Shown piece by piece: positions 34,655-44,991 of a stretch of DNA of 64,000 bases. Source of the stretch: Cucumis sativus (taxonomy: Eukaryota > Streptophyta > Magnoliopsida > Cucurbitales > Cucurbitaceae). The stretch lies in NCBI RefSeq assembly GCF_000004075.3, contig NC_026661.2, positions 4,340,001 to 4,404,000 of the forward strand. The letters are read 5' to 3'. Within the stretch, counting starts at the first letter, position 1, and every line of letters begins with the position of its first letter. The notes under the pieces were generated by a model. That model searched no databases, was not told the DNA's origin, and worked only from the letters and a program-made list of their open reading frames with translations. A program made the position numbers and the translations under genes.

Positions 34655-34730
34655 TCAACAGCTACAACAACCAAAATCATCACAAACTAAAACCTTTTGT
34701 CCATATACTAAAAATCAAATTTAGGTCACA

Positions 34731-35108
34731 ATGATTTCTACCCTGCTTGCCAACGTTGGTCAACATGATCCCATCCTCCATGTGACGTCAAAGGATACGA
34801 AGGGCGATCATCAATCCGAATGGATATCAATTCGTGCTATCGAAGACCCTTACGTGCAAGAAGTTGCGAAATTCGCCATGAGAGAGTTCGAGAAGGAAAA
34901 GATGGCAAGGTTTCAATACAAACGGCTGCTAAGTTGTTGGATTAAAGAGGAGATGGGAGGCATAAAATATCGCCTTGTTTTAGAGGTAATTAAAGAAGAA
35001 AAGCTTGAGGGTAAATATGAGGCTGTTGTATGGGAGGCTTCTGGGCGTTTGATTATAAGGAAGCTTAAGCTTATATCTTTCATGCCTTCTATGCATGGGG
35101 CTGCATGA
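34731..35108 (+). CDS. Cystatin/PP1-like protein, copy D
   Basis: 125 codons from MISTLLANVGQ. Cystatin-like segments appear in order: 'SEWISIRAIEDPYVQEVAKF' continuing AMREFEKE (the helix), 'KRLLSCWIKEEMGGIKYRLV', 'LEV' and 'KYEAVVWEA'. The inhibitory QxVxG loop reads EEMGG, so only the glycine survives. The C-terminal extension, RLIIRKLKLISFMPSM and so on, is longer than in ordinary phytocystatins. There is no signal peptide. It is in the opposite orientation to copies A-C and about 5 kb from copy C. Relation to phloem filament protein PP1 is inferred from the family pattern, and active protease inhibition is uncertain. Confidence 0.72.
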   Translation: MISTLLANVGQHDPILHVTSKDTKGDHQSEWISIRAIEDPYVQEVAKFAMREFEKEKMARFQYKRLLSCWIKEEMGGIKYRLVLEVIKEEKLEGKYEAVVWEASGRLIIRKLKLISFMPSMHGAA

Positions 35109-36429
35109 CATTTCCATCCCCTCTTTGTATTATTTTCAATCTACAAAGCTTATGGTGTGAAATGCCATTGGTAAAATAAAAAAAAAAAGTATATATATAC
35201 TTTCTATGTAAAAATCTTCTGTTTGTTGATCAAAGCTAACTTTTACTGTACGGGAAATTTACTTACACCTATGGATGTTTGTGTTCAATCAAACAATCAT
35301 CCAATCAACTTAAGCTTTTAGATTTCTATTTTGACTTTATGTGAAAAATGCAATATATATGTGTGTGTGAAAGAATTAAGAGAAAAGTTTGAATCTATCA
35401 TTTCTAGAAAATTAGATTGATACTTAATTGAGTTATGTTTAATTTAATCTATTGTTCTAAAATATTAAATGATTCTCAACAAGAAAAAAAACAGATATTC
35501 AAGTAGAATATTTGTTGAAAAGGAAATTAAAGTTGGTAAGGGTTCCGTTTAGTGACGGCCTTGTTTTAAGTTTTATGTCGTTTTTTTACGGTTTTGTACC
35601 TATTCGTTTTATTTCAATTTGTCAATTATATTATAGTTTTCACATTTCTCAAAGAACTTTTGAAAACTCGTAGTTTAATTCTACACCGAATCAAATTCCG
35701 AAAACAACCTTTATCGTGTTCAATCAATAAGCTTTCACATTCAACTTTTCAGTTATAGTTTTCTTCCTTCATGAATTGTTTAAATACAAAATGGCACACC
35801 GGCCATTAGGCAAACGTTTGAATATTCTCTTTTAATTAGTGGATTTGCGTCTCAATTTCTTACCATGATTTTCATCGAGTCTTAAATAAGTGAGTTGAGT
35901 TCCCGATTAAATTTCAAAAACAAAAATAAGTTTTTAAAAAGTTTTTTTCAATAGTTTTCACAACATGGGTTAAAGTGTTTGTTGCAATGACTTTTTAGTA
36001 AAGAGCCTAAATGAATAGATTTACTTTTTCAAGTTTGCTCCCAATCATTGAGTTAAGTGAATGTATTTTAGAGGTATTTTACTATTACTTCTTGTATAAT
36101 TATGATTACTAGCTAAAATTCTTCACATGTTCTTAAAGTTTTTTTTTTCTTTTGTTCAATTGACATGTCTTTTAGAGTTTGTTTTTATTAACTTAATTAA
36201 AAACATGTATTTTTTTTATAAAAAATAATTCCTTTTCATTTCAACACTTTTGATTAAAAAAAAAAAACTCTAGCTCTTTGCAATATAAAATTCTAATGTA
36301 TTTGAGAATTGTTTCCATCAAAAGTGTTTTATTACAAGTTTGTTTGATTCGTTATACATCGAATTTTTGTTTGTATTAATTAGTATTATTATCACTATAA
36401 ATTAATCTATAAACTACTATGAACTAAAA

Positions 36430-36580
36430 TTTTAAAATATATAATGGTTGGAGACGATGGTGTTGAGATGTCGATCAAGAATTCCACATTGAAAAAACTA
36501 AGAAGACACACATTCCTCATAAGATAGATGAGTTACTCCTGTCATTATCAATTGGGTTTGAGATCGAACCAACTCAATTC
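36430..36580 (-). repeat. LTR-like dispersed repeat fragment, inverted relative to 3.3 kb
   Basis: 'cctcataagatagatgag' and 'caattgggtttgagatcg' form the reverse-complement relative of the 3265-3470 segment. It resembles the terminal part of short plant LTR elements. Confidence 0.45.
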
Positions 36581-37818
36581 CCTTGATTTTTTCATTATTG
36601 ATTACAATTATTTCCACGATGGTGTATGCTTAAAGTAACAAATAGACTCTATTTTTAGTTTTTGAAAAATTGTTTGTTTTCTCACCGTTTGTTTTACTCA
36701 TGAATTTTCATATTTTATTATAATTTCTAATGATAAAATCAAGTTCTTGAAAACTATGGCCCAGTTGATAAGTTTTTGGATTTTCAACAATTATTTCGTC
36801 TCTAAAGGTTAAAACTCTCAAACGATTCTCTGAGCTTTCAAAATATTGACAACAAAATATAAATTTGATTCAATAAATCGAACTAACGTTTATAAGCTTA
36901 GTTTTAAGTCAAACAACAAAGAAAAGCAAAAACAAAATCGTTTTCAAAAGAGGAACTAAAATAATAATTTAGTTAGACTTCCCAAAACAATATGCCAAAG
37001 TTCTTTCTCTCATTTTCAATTCTATTTTTCCATATATGTATATATATCAGCATGAAAGTGAAAATGGACTCTTTGAAGTATGAATCCAATTATATATTTA
37101 TCAATCCAAAATCTTCGAAAATGACACTACATATTTGTTTTTATTATAATTAAAGATGGAAACAAAAAAGAAGAAGAGAAAAATGAGATCTCCCTGTGCT
37201 TTTAGAAAACGACTTCTATCAAAAATCTATAAATTAAATGTGAATAAGCACTTTTGTTAATTCTCTTCTTTGATTCCATCTCTCTCTCTCTCTCTATTCT
37301 TTCATCCACAAACTCAACTTGAAAAATTTCTTATATATTTTTCTTTATAAAAAGATACGAAACATATATATCATGGATACAACCGAACATCTCCACTAAA
37401 TAGATAACATTTAATAAACAAAACTAATGAAACACCCTGTAGGTTTTTACATCTCAAGCCAAACATAATTTTATGAAGAAAAAAAACAATCACGTTCTTT
37501 CAAATGTTGTGATATTTCAAATGAAAATACTATGTACGATGTCAAATTTTTTATAAGAATTAAAACAATTCTAAAAGTTTATTTTTTTTTAACAAGTTTA
37601 AAAGGAAAAAGAAAAAGTGAGCTTATTCAATGTTTTTCCCCAAAATGAAAATCATGATAAATTTGGCAATGGAATATATCAATTTAAATGGTGGATGTGC
37701 ATATTTGTGCAAAAGGTATTATATATATAATTCTCAAATTAATTAAATTGGATCTTAGCCTAAAATTCTTTTAAATTAGTTGGTTTAAATTAACAAAATA
37801 TATATACAAGTTGTTCTT

Positions 37819-37862
37819 TGTGTGTGTATATATATATATAGGGGAGAGAGAGAGAGAGAGAG
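37819..37862. repeat. Compound microsatellite (TG)n(TA)n...(GA)n
   Basis: A continuous run of 'gtgtgtg', 'tatatatatata', 'gggg' and 'agagagagagagagagag'. It is a likely polymorphic marker. Confidence 0.85.
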
Positions 37863-40800
37863 CATTGATATATACACCAAATTAATTTATTCTATTTTGC
37901 AAGAATATTTGTTCTCTTTCAATTATGAAGAATATATAAAGGCAAAAAAAAAAATGAAATAATATTCCCTAATGAATATAGTTATATATGTCTTTTAAAG
38001 AGAACAAGTGAGGTGGGAAATATTATCTCAAAAGAGTCTATGTGATTCAATCTTATCCATTTCTTAATTTATATTATTACATCTTAATCACACCTTCATC
38101 TTCTACAAATCCAGTTTTGAAAAATAAAAAAATACATATACGTTTTCTAACGCTTTCTTCCATATCTAACTCTCGTTTATTTTTTATATCTCTTAAATAA
38201 AGGAGTTGAATTCTTGGAAACTTTTTAGTTAGGTTTGTAGATGTGTACTATTGGTGCTCTCAATTCTTACTTCGAGTATTTACTTATTTAATATCTTATA
38301 CATTTAGGTATTTATGTGATATATTAATTGTTGTTACATTTTTCTTAAGTACAACATATTGTTGATACTCTTGGCATATCATGAATATATATAAAATGAA
38401 ACGTTGATGTTTTACTTCAAATTAAGTTATCGGCCGTTGGACATTGATGAGTGTATACTATTAAATATTTTACGCGTTATATTTTTAATGTTGATCATAT
38501 TGATGTTAAATATACTACTAATACATATACACTCATGTTCTAGCTAGTCCGAGTATTTTCTGATTGTTTTCTAATACGCTTATGTCTTTTATCTTATATA
38601 TACTACTGCAGCTACGCGATAAATGTTCAATGATGTTAGATATACTCTTGATATACATTTTGATTTACTAGTGATACATTTAGACAACTATGTGTAACTA
38701 AAGTTGGTTTTGAGAGAGAAAATGATACTCATATACTTTTAAATGGTTTTGCAACAAGATATATACAATTCAACAACTAAGTTCCTGATCTCCAACAAAA
38801 ATAGAGAGTTACTGAGGAAACAAAAAAGAAACTTAGAATGTGTACTTTAAAGATGAGTACTGACGATGGAAGCATTAGTGGTGGAGGGGTGGCTCTAGCA
38901 AATGAGAAGAGAAAAGAGAAAAGGAGGGAAAAAGAGAAAGAAAGGGAAAGAAATTCGAGTTGATAAGAGAAAGAAAAACACTTACAAAGGATGAATCTGC
39001 AGAGAAAATGGTGTGATCATGACAGAGGACGACAGTGATAGAGATGACGGTGGCCATATGGTGGCGTTGTAATGGAAGAAATGGTTGAACTTGAACAGTA
39101 ATCAATCAAACTAGCTCACACATCAATAATAATAATTGTTATTATCATCTCAAAACTTGATTACTCGATCTCTACCTAAACATATTAAAATATACGTACA
39201 CATACTTCCATTCATATACATAATAATGAAACTACTAACAATAAACAACCAAAAAAAAGGGAAGAAAAACGAATTAAACTTGCTTTTTAGTAGATCGATC
39301 GAGCATATTACAGCAACAGCAAATTAAAGCAAAAACTCATGCTGTTTTATCTTCCACGAGGGCCACGTTACAAGTGGTGATTATGATTGGTGTAAAGATT
39401 AAAAAAGAGTACACAGCAAAATGTAGTAATTGCAAATTAGTTATTATTAATTTCTAGCTAACAAATCATGCGCAAGCTGTTGTTGCATCATAATTCTACT
39501 TGCAATGCAAGTTTTTATTTTTCTTTTTGGTTTTGGTTTTGCTTTTTTACTCACATCATATCAAGTTTTGTTTCTTTAACAGACATTTGGTGGGGGCTAA
39601 GAATATTGTATTAAAGTAAAATGGGAGATTTTAATTTTCCTTTTTTTTAACCTACTTTTTTCTGATATGGTGCAGCTTTTCTTGGGTCTATTTGGGGTTA
39701 ATAATGAAAGAACATGGAAGGAAAACCAATTGTTTTCTTTTTGCAATCATGTCCAATTGTTTGTATACATATACACATGTGTATATACACTATCAGATAC
39801 TTCATATCCCCTCTCAACATTGTAAATATATAACAAGTCCTTTGAAAAATTGCATAAACCGAAACTGTTCATAAACTATAGGGTTGCAGTTAGTGATCCC
39901 TTCGAAATTTTTTTTTAGCTTCACATGGGGTAAGAACTTAAAAGGCTATGTACAAATGGAGATAAGAACTTTTCTTAAGTCTAGCATTGAAAATCAGTAT
40001 GATTTGTTAATTAATTAACGTTGAAGCAACTAATTAATTTCCAATATCAATGGGTGTAGTGTGTATGTGGTTTTTATATCATTTTCTACTCCTTTTCACT
40101 AGTTGTGTTTGAACTATGACTTGATGAGTATTGTTCTTTGTATATCTTGAAGAGGATTTTGATTGATATTCATGGGTTCTTATGGATATACATACACATC
40201 AACATTTTCAAAGCAAGATATAACAAATTCTATCTAATTAATTCTTTATGCTTCACTTAAGTTTTTTTTTTCCTTTGCTATAATAGTTTCAATTTTTTTT
40301 TCTATCTTTATAATTACATTTAAAAGAAAAGTTTGCCCAATCTAAGCCCAACCAAAGTGCCCAATCTAAGTCCAAAAATTTAGCCCAACTATGAGATTTA
40401 ATTGAAACATTTTAAAAAAATTCTATCAACCCCGTATACAAATTATCCACGAGCTATAAAAAGTCTATCACTAATAAATTTTGTTATATATACCGTTGGT
40501 AAAAAATGTTACTATATACTTAATTATTATTTCTAAAATTGTAAAATTACAGTTTTTTTGTGGAGACTTTTTGCCTTCGTCCCTGCCTTCAAATGGCGGT
40601 GATCGATGAATTCCTCCCACGGGGATGGAGACGAGCGGCTCCCCTATGCCAAGCCCAGTTGCCAACCCTCTTTGTCGATTGTTAACTTCATCGGAAGCGT
40701 TTTGGGATTCGGAATCGAAGTGGAGGGAATTTTGTGTTTGGGTGAGGTTATGGATCCTAGTTGAAGATGTATTTACAGTTTTTTAGTTCATTAATAACAC

Positions 40801-41288
40801 AAATGGGTTTATGTTGTTATGGAAAATCAGTGCTGCCATTTGCCAATGTGGAATGTGCTACCAAATTTACATGATTTCTAATATAAGTGTGATAGTAGAT
40901 TTTGGTAGTTTCATTGCTAATTCCAAAATAGTAATTAGAATTGTGATTGGAATTTGTTTTGCTTTTAGCTAGATAGTTGTGATAGATAACCACGTTCAAT
41001 TACATCACTTCTCTTTTTGTCTCGTTTCTTAAAATCTATCGAACTTCATATTACTATCTCGTTTTCTTTATGATTTGAGTATATACCAAGTAACCTAATT
41101 GGATAACTAACCATGAATCACATTATAGTGGTTAATAGAAGCTTCTTAGTGTTTATCAATATATAAATTGATACACCTCTGTCATTGATAAAGGTTGTGA
41201 TAAAAGTCTAACAGTGTTTATCAACGTTTTTTTTTTTCTTTTTGGCTATTTTTTTCAATAGTTTGAGATTGAAATTTTCTCAACTAAT

Positions 41289-41420
41289 TAAAATACTCAC
41301 AAAATATAGCAAAATTTCAGATTCTATAGACGATAGACACTCATAAACTTCTATTACTATTTATAAACTTGCGTTAGTCTACTTATAAACTTCTATTACC
41401 CTTATTGATGTTGCATATTA
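41289..41420. repeat. Inverted-repeat (MITE-like) element copy
   Basis: 'aaaatactcacaaaatatag' followed by 'caaaatttcagattctatag' and 'cgatagacac', with partial internal repetition of 'ataaacttctatta'. Confidence 0.5.
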
Positions 41421-42933
41421 GTGTTTCACACTTAACAACTAGAAGAAAATATTTTACTATTTTTGAAAATTATCGTATTATAACTTTATCCTAACTATTT
41501 AATATAAATTATTATTATTAGATATCAATGATGTCATTAATTACTAAAATTCAGTAATTTAATTGTGTTAAAAAAATTTAATATATAAGCATTTATTTAT
41601 TTTCAATTTTATTGACTAAATAATTAAATAATGCTAAATTCAAGGAATAACTTTATCAATTGATCTCTTAGAAATGATTAGTTGATTTTGGTTTCTTTTA
41701 TATAAAATATAAATTTAACACATATATTTAACTTTCAAACTTCATCTATAAATATAAACATTAATTATTTCAGATATTCAAATCTTATATATTTATTATA
41801 TATGCTCATGAAATAATGTATGTTATACAAACGAGTGATATATCAAGATAACTATTTTGATATTTTTATTAGTTTTGATATATTTAAAAATAAATCAAAA
41901 GGAGAATGCAATTTTTTTTTTCCAAAAGAAAAAAGGATTTTTTTGCAAAAAGAAGAAAAGAAAGAAAAAGAAGTTTGAGAAAATTAGAAAAGGAATGGGC
42001 AAAAGAGTAATTTGGATTTGTCCATAATGTTGACTTGACATCCTTTTATCGGTCTTCGATCTCTGGACGTTAAGCGTGCATTCCTTCTTCCTATTCTTCA
42101 CTGTTCTTCTACAGTTTCCTCTTTCCCATTCCCACTTTCCCCTTTGTTTCTCTAAAACTTTTCTTTCCCCTCTCCATCTTCACACCCTTTCGCTAAAAGG
42201 TGAGCTCCTGCTTAATTCTTTCGGTTTCTTCTCCACTTCTCCTTTTAATTCTATGCTTGCTTTTTTCTTTTTTTTTTGTCTTTTTTCTTCCTCTCATTCT
42301 CTTCTTTCCTTCTTTTGCTTAATGGGTTTTTTTATTTTTCTTCCATGGAATAATGGGGAGGTTCTTTGGAGTGGCTGCATTATTAATGGGTTCGATTTAT
42401 CTTTTGCGATCTTTGGATATATGGATGTTGTGATTCTGTGTTTTCTTTCTGAAGCTGCAAATAGTAATTTATTTTTGGGATGGCCATTCTTGCTTTTTTA
42501 TTTTTATTTTTATTTTATTGAATTGGGAATTTAGAAAGCTTTTACTTTTCCTTTGTGAAAAATGAGAACATGTATTCTCATTCCCGCTCAAAAGGGAATA
42601 TATGTTTTCATCGATGTTCACTACTGTTGGGATTGTAACATTTGTTCTGTAGTTTATGGAGGGGCAAGAGGGAGGATATGTTGAGAATTCTCTTCCTTTG
42701 TGTTTGATGTTTAGCTCAGAGATTGAGACTATTCATGTTTCATCTCATATGCTTGGATATAGCTTGCTTCTTGTTTCTTTTTATGTATTTTTAATTTTAT
42801 TGGTTAGTAATTTTGTGGTGGAGGTTTGATTGCTGAAAACTCTATTGCTGTCTTGCTATTTTGCAGGTAAATTAGGGGAATTGACTGTAAACAAGTACTG
42901 GGGGATAAAAGGAACTATATTGGAACAAAAAAT

Positions 42934-43011
42934 ATGCCTTGGTCGAGTTCTACTGTCGATGTGTTTCACAAAGTTGTGCGCCTGAAAATATGCTGTTGGT
43001 TTATACTATAA
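42934..43011 (+). CDS. uORF a of the SAC51-type leader (25 codons)
   Basis: ATG to TAA, peptide beginning MPWSSSTVDVF and ending CCWFIL, in the same leader exon as the conserved uORF. Function and conservation cannot be judged from one sequence. Confidence 0.4.
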   Translation: MPWSSSTVDVFHKVVRLKICCWFIL

Positions 43012-43074
43012 ATCATTTCTCATCCCATTGATCCTTTCCTATTTCATTTCTTATCTGCTTCACATCATCTAACC

Positions 43075-43125
43075 ATGGGATCCAATCACTTTTTTATCAT
43101 TGCTTCTGATATCTACATTAGCTGA
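43075..43125 (+). CDS. uORF b of the SAC51-type leader (16 codons)
   Basis: A short ATG frame (MGSNHFFIIASDIYIS). It is probably only a uATG that affects scanning. Confidence 0.3.
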   Translation: MGSNHFFIIASDIYIS

Positions 43126-43256
43126 AGCCAGTTTACCATCTGAATTCTGTCTTAGGCTTTAGTTCTATATTCCAATTTCAGGATTCCAAGCTATTTTTCA
43201 TCTTAGTTTGCTTAAGATTTTTCAGATTTTCTACTTTTGCTCAGTTCCCCTGTGTT

Positions 43257-43358
43257 ATGCTTGCTGGTTGGTGTACTCTGAACTTTGACAAACCGACTAG
43301 GCCTTTGTTTCATTGTGTAGCCCCTTCTGTCTCACATCATTTTCATCCTTCATTATAG
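43257..43358 (+). CDS. uORF c of the SAC51-type leader (33 codons)
   Basis: An ATG frame (MLAGWCTLNFDKPTR and so on) ending 19 nt before the conserved uORF. It would affect which ribosomes reach that uORF. Confidence 0.35.
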   Translation: MLAGWCTLNFDKPTRPLFHCVAPSVSHHFHPSL

Positions 43359-43377
43359 TAAAGGGTTAAAAGTAGTT

Positions 43378-43646
43378 ATGGTGTGCCAAGCAGCGAGTCA
43401 AACACGATTTCGGGCATTGAAACATGAAAATGGGATTGCTGGGAAGCCAACAATTATTGTTAAAGTGATAGCATGTTTTCAACCTTTGCAGAATTGCCAG
43501 GTATCCACAGCTTGGTTTCTAAACCCTATAAATGGTCTATTAATTTTGTTACTGAAGATCATTGACTCCTGGAACTATATGGTTAACCTTCCTGTTTTTT
43601 TTTCCAGGCTGAGTACTTCCGTCATTTGCTCAAACCTGTCACGTAG
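43378..43646 (+). CDS. Conserved SAC51 uORF peptide (53 aa, split by an intron)
   Basis: Exons 43378-43500 and 43608-43646 give a 53-residue peptide: MVCQAASQTRFRALKHENGI at the start, CFQPLQNCQ at the junction and AEYFRHLLKPVT at the end. This is the conserved-peptide uORF of SAC51-family mRNAs. In Arabidopsis the SAC51 uORF is also 53 codons and represses main ORF translation until thermospermine relieves it, linking polyamine level to xylem differentiation. Length, sequence pattern and position in front of a SAC51-type bHLH all fit. Regulation here is therefore inferred by family. Confidence 0.93.
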
Positions 43647-43908
43647 ATCAATTTGTGATTTTTGCAATACACTTAAGCTGAAGTTTTTCTCTTTTGTTCT
43701 TTTTTAATTATTTGTTTCTGAAAGAATCAGCTAGTAACTGAACAGGGGAAATCAGAGGCATATTCATCTTGTGGTAGGTTTTTCCAGTCTTGCTTATTTA
43801 CCTCAACTGAAATGATCTCGAGCAATCTTTTATTAATTTTTTGGTTGCTTTCTGAAAATTTGTTTTTTTCTTTTCATTGTCAATATTAGGTGATTGTTTT
43901 TTTGTTGG

Positions 43909-44991
43909 ATGGTTAAGACTGGAGATTCCTGGCCTCAGCCTGGGCATTCTGCTGGGAACCTGCCCAATTTAAATTGCACGAATGAGTTGCTAAAGTTCAG
44001 GTTGCAATGTCTGAACCCAGACACTAATGTCTCTTCTGCACAAACGGAATTTTGGGGATCATCTATTCATCATGGTAGTTTGAATTGGGAGCAGAAGAAT
44101 GAGAATCGGTTGCTTCACAGCTTTCCATCTTATTTCGGGACCATGCATTCCAATGCACTTCCATGCCTTGTGGAGAAACAGTTTGATTCATCTTTGGGAT
44201 TTGGGCGAATGACCATACCTGATTCAAATACTGAGTTTCCTAAGAGGGAATTCATCATCTTTGATCAGACTGGAAATCAAACTAGTGTAATGTATAGTTC
44301 TGATACTGCTCAGATTCCCATCTCAATTAGTACAAAGAATTGTAGTCATGGCTTAAATGATGATGAAGAAGATGCTGCTGGGGATATTGATTTAAAAAAT
44401 TATTTATTTCACAAAGATCCTTTGAAAAGTGGAATTGCTGGTGAGGAGAGTGAGATGCATGAAGACACAGATGAAATAAACGCCTTGCTTTATTCAGATG
44501 ATGACAATCACTATATCAGTGATGATGAAGTAACTAGCACTGGTCATTCTCCACCGCTGATTAAGGAACTTTATGATAAACAAATTGAGGAAATGAATGA
44601 GGAAGTTGCTAGTTCCGATGGCCCCAGAAAAAGGCAGAGAATGGTAGATGGTGGGCACAAGAAATTGTCAGAAGCTCCCGTTTCAGTGAAAGTAGATGCA
44701 CTTAACAACTACAGAGTTGATATGAAGTCAAGCTACACTGGTGGCAATAGCCAAGGACATCTTATGGATTCCAATTTTTCATCAAAAAAAGACAAGTTAC
44801 GAGAGACTTTGAAACTTCTTGAAACCATGGTCCCTGGTGCTGAGGGCAAGCACCCAATGTTGGTCATTGATGAAGCTATAGACTACTTGAAGTCTCTAAA
44901 GTTTAAAGCAAAAGCTATGGGTCTAGCTGCTGCCACACTCCCTCACCGTGATGTCGGTCAAGGATATCAGGATGGGAGAAAAAGGTGGTAA
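43909..44991 (+). CDS. SAC51: SAC51-type atypical bHLH transcription regulator
   Basis: 360 codons from the ATG at 43909 (MVKTGDSWPQPG). The frame is also open for five codons upstream, but without an ATG. The middle is acidic (NDDEEDAAGDID, DDDNHYISDDE). A short basic patch (GPRKRQRM) precedes the helix-loop-helix at about residues 293-338, which contains KLRETLKLLETMVPG and LVIDEAIDYLKSLKFKAKAM. The classical DNA-contacting basic region is missing, as in SAC51/bHLH142-145 proteins, which act with LHW-type bHLHs in vascular development downstream of thermospermine. The conserved uORF in the leader confirms the family. I cannot tell which SAC51 paralogue it is. The terminal TGGTAAGCAAAG could be a splice donor, so the C-terminus may extend slightly. 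Confidence 0.9.
   Translation: MVKTGDSWPQPGHSAGNLPNLNCTNELLKFRLQCLNPDTNVSSAQTEFWGSSIHHGSLNWEQKNENRLLHSFPSYFGTMHSNALPCLVEKQFDSSLGFGRMTIPDSNTEFPKREFIIFDQTGNQTSVMYSSDTAQIPISISTKNCSHGLNDDEEDAAGDIDLKNYLFHKDPLKSGIAGEESEMHEDTDEINALLYSDDDNHYISDDEVTSTGHSPPLIKELYDKQIEEMNEEVASSDGPRKRQRMVDGGHKKLSEAPVSVKVDALNNYRVDMKSSYTGGNSQGHLMDSNFSSKKDKLRETLKLLETMVPGAEGKHPMLVIDEAIDYLKSLKFKAKAMGLAAATLPHRDVGQGYQDGRKRW

Larger units (their letters stand above)
35109..42060. other. About 7 kb without a supported gene
   Basis: AT-rich and low-complexity, with many (TA)n and (GA)n runs. It contains an LTR-like fragment at 36430-36580, a compound (TG)n(TA)n(GA)n microsatellite at 37819-37862, a GC-richer island at about 40560-40750 with no intact frame, and an inverted-repeat element at 41289-41420. 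Confidence 0.55.
42067..43893 (+). promoter_or_regulatory. Long spliced 5' leader of the SAC51-type gene
   Basis: Splice signals support leader exons ending at 42199 (donor GTGAGC), then 42867-43500 (acceptor TTTTGCAG), 43608-43773 (acceptor TTCCAG, donor GTAGGT) and 43890 onward (acceptor ATATTAG). The whole main ORF lies in the last exon. At least four upstream ATG frames precede it, including the conserved 53-codon one listed separately. The transcription start near 42.07 kb is approximate. Confidence 0.65.

Noticed and set aside
38875-39105. 76-codon minus-strand frame with Ser/Phe/Leu runs
   Set aside because: It has no ATG at its head and arises from a purine-rich tract. No family resemblance.
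42076-42534. 152-codon frame in the first part of the SAC51 leader
   Set aside because: It crosses the supported splice donor at 42200, has no ATG start that fits, and is Phe/Ser/Leu-rich from a pyrimidine tract.
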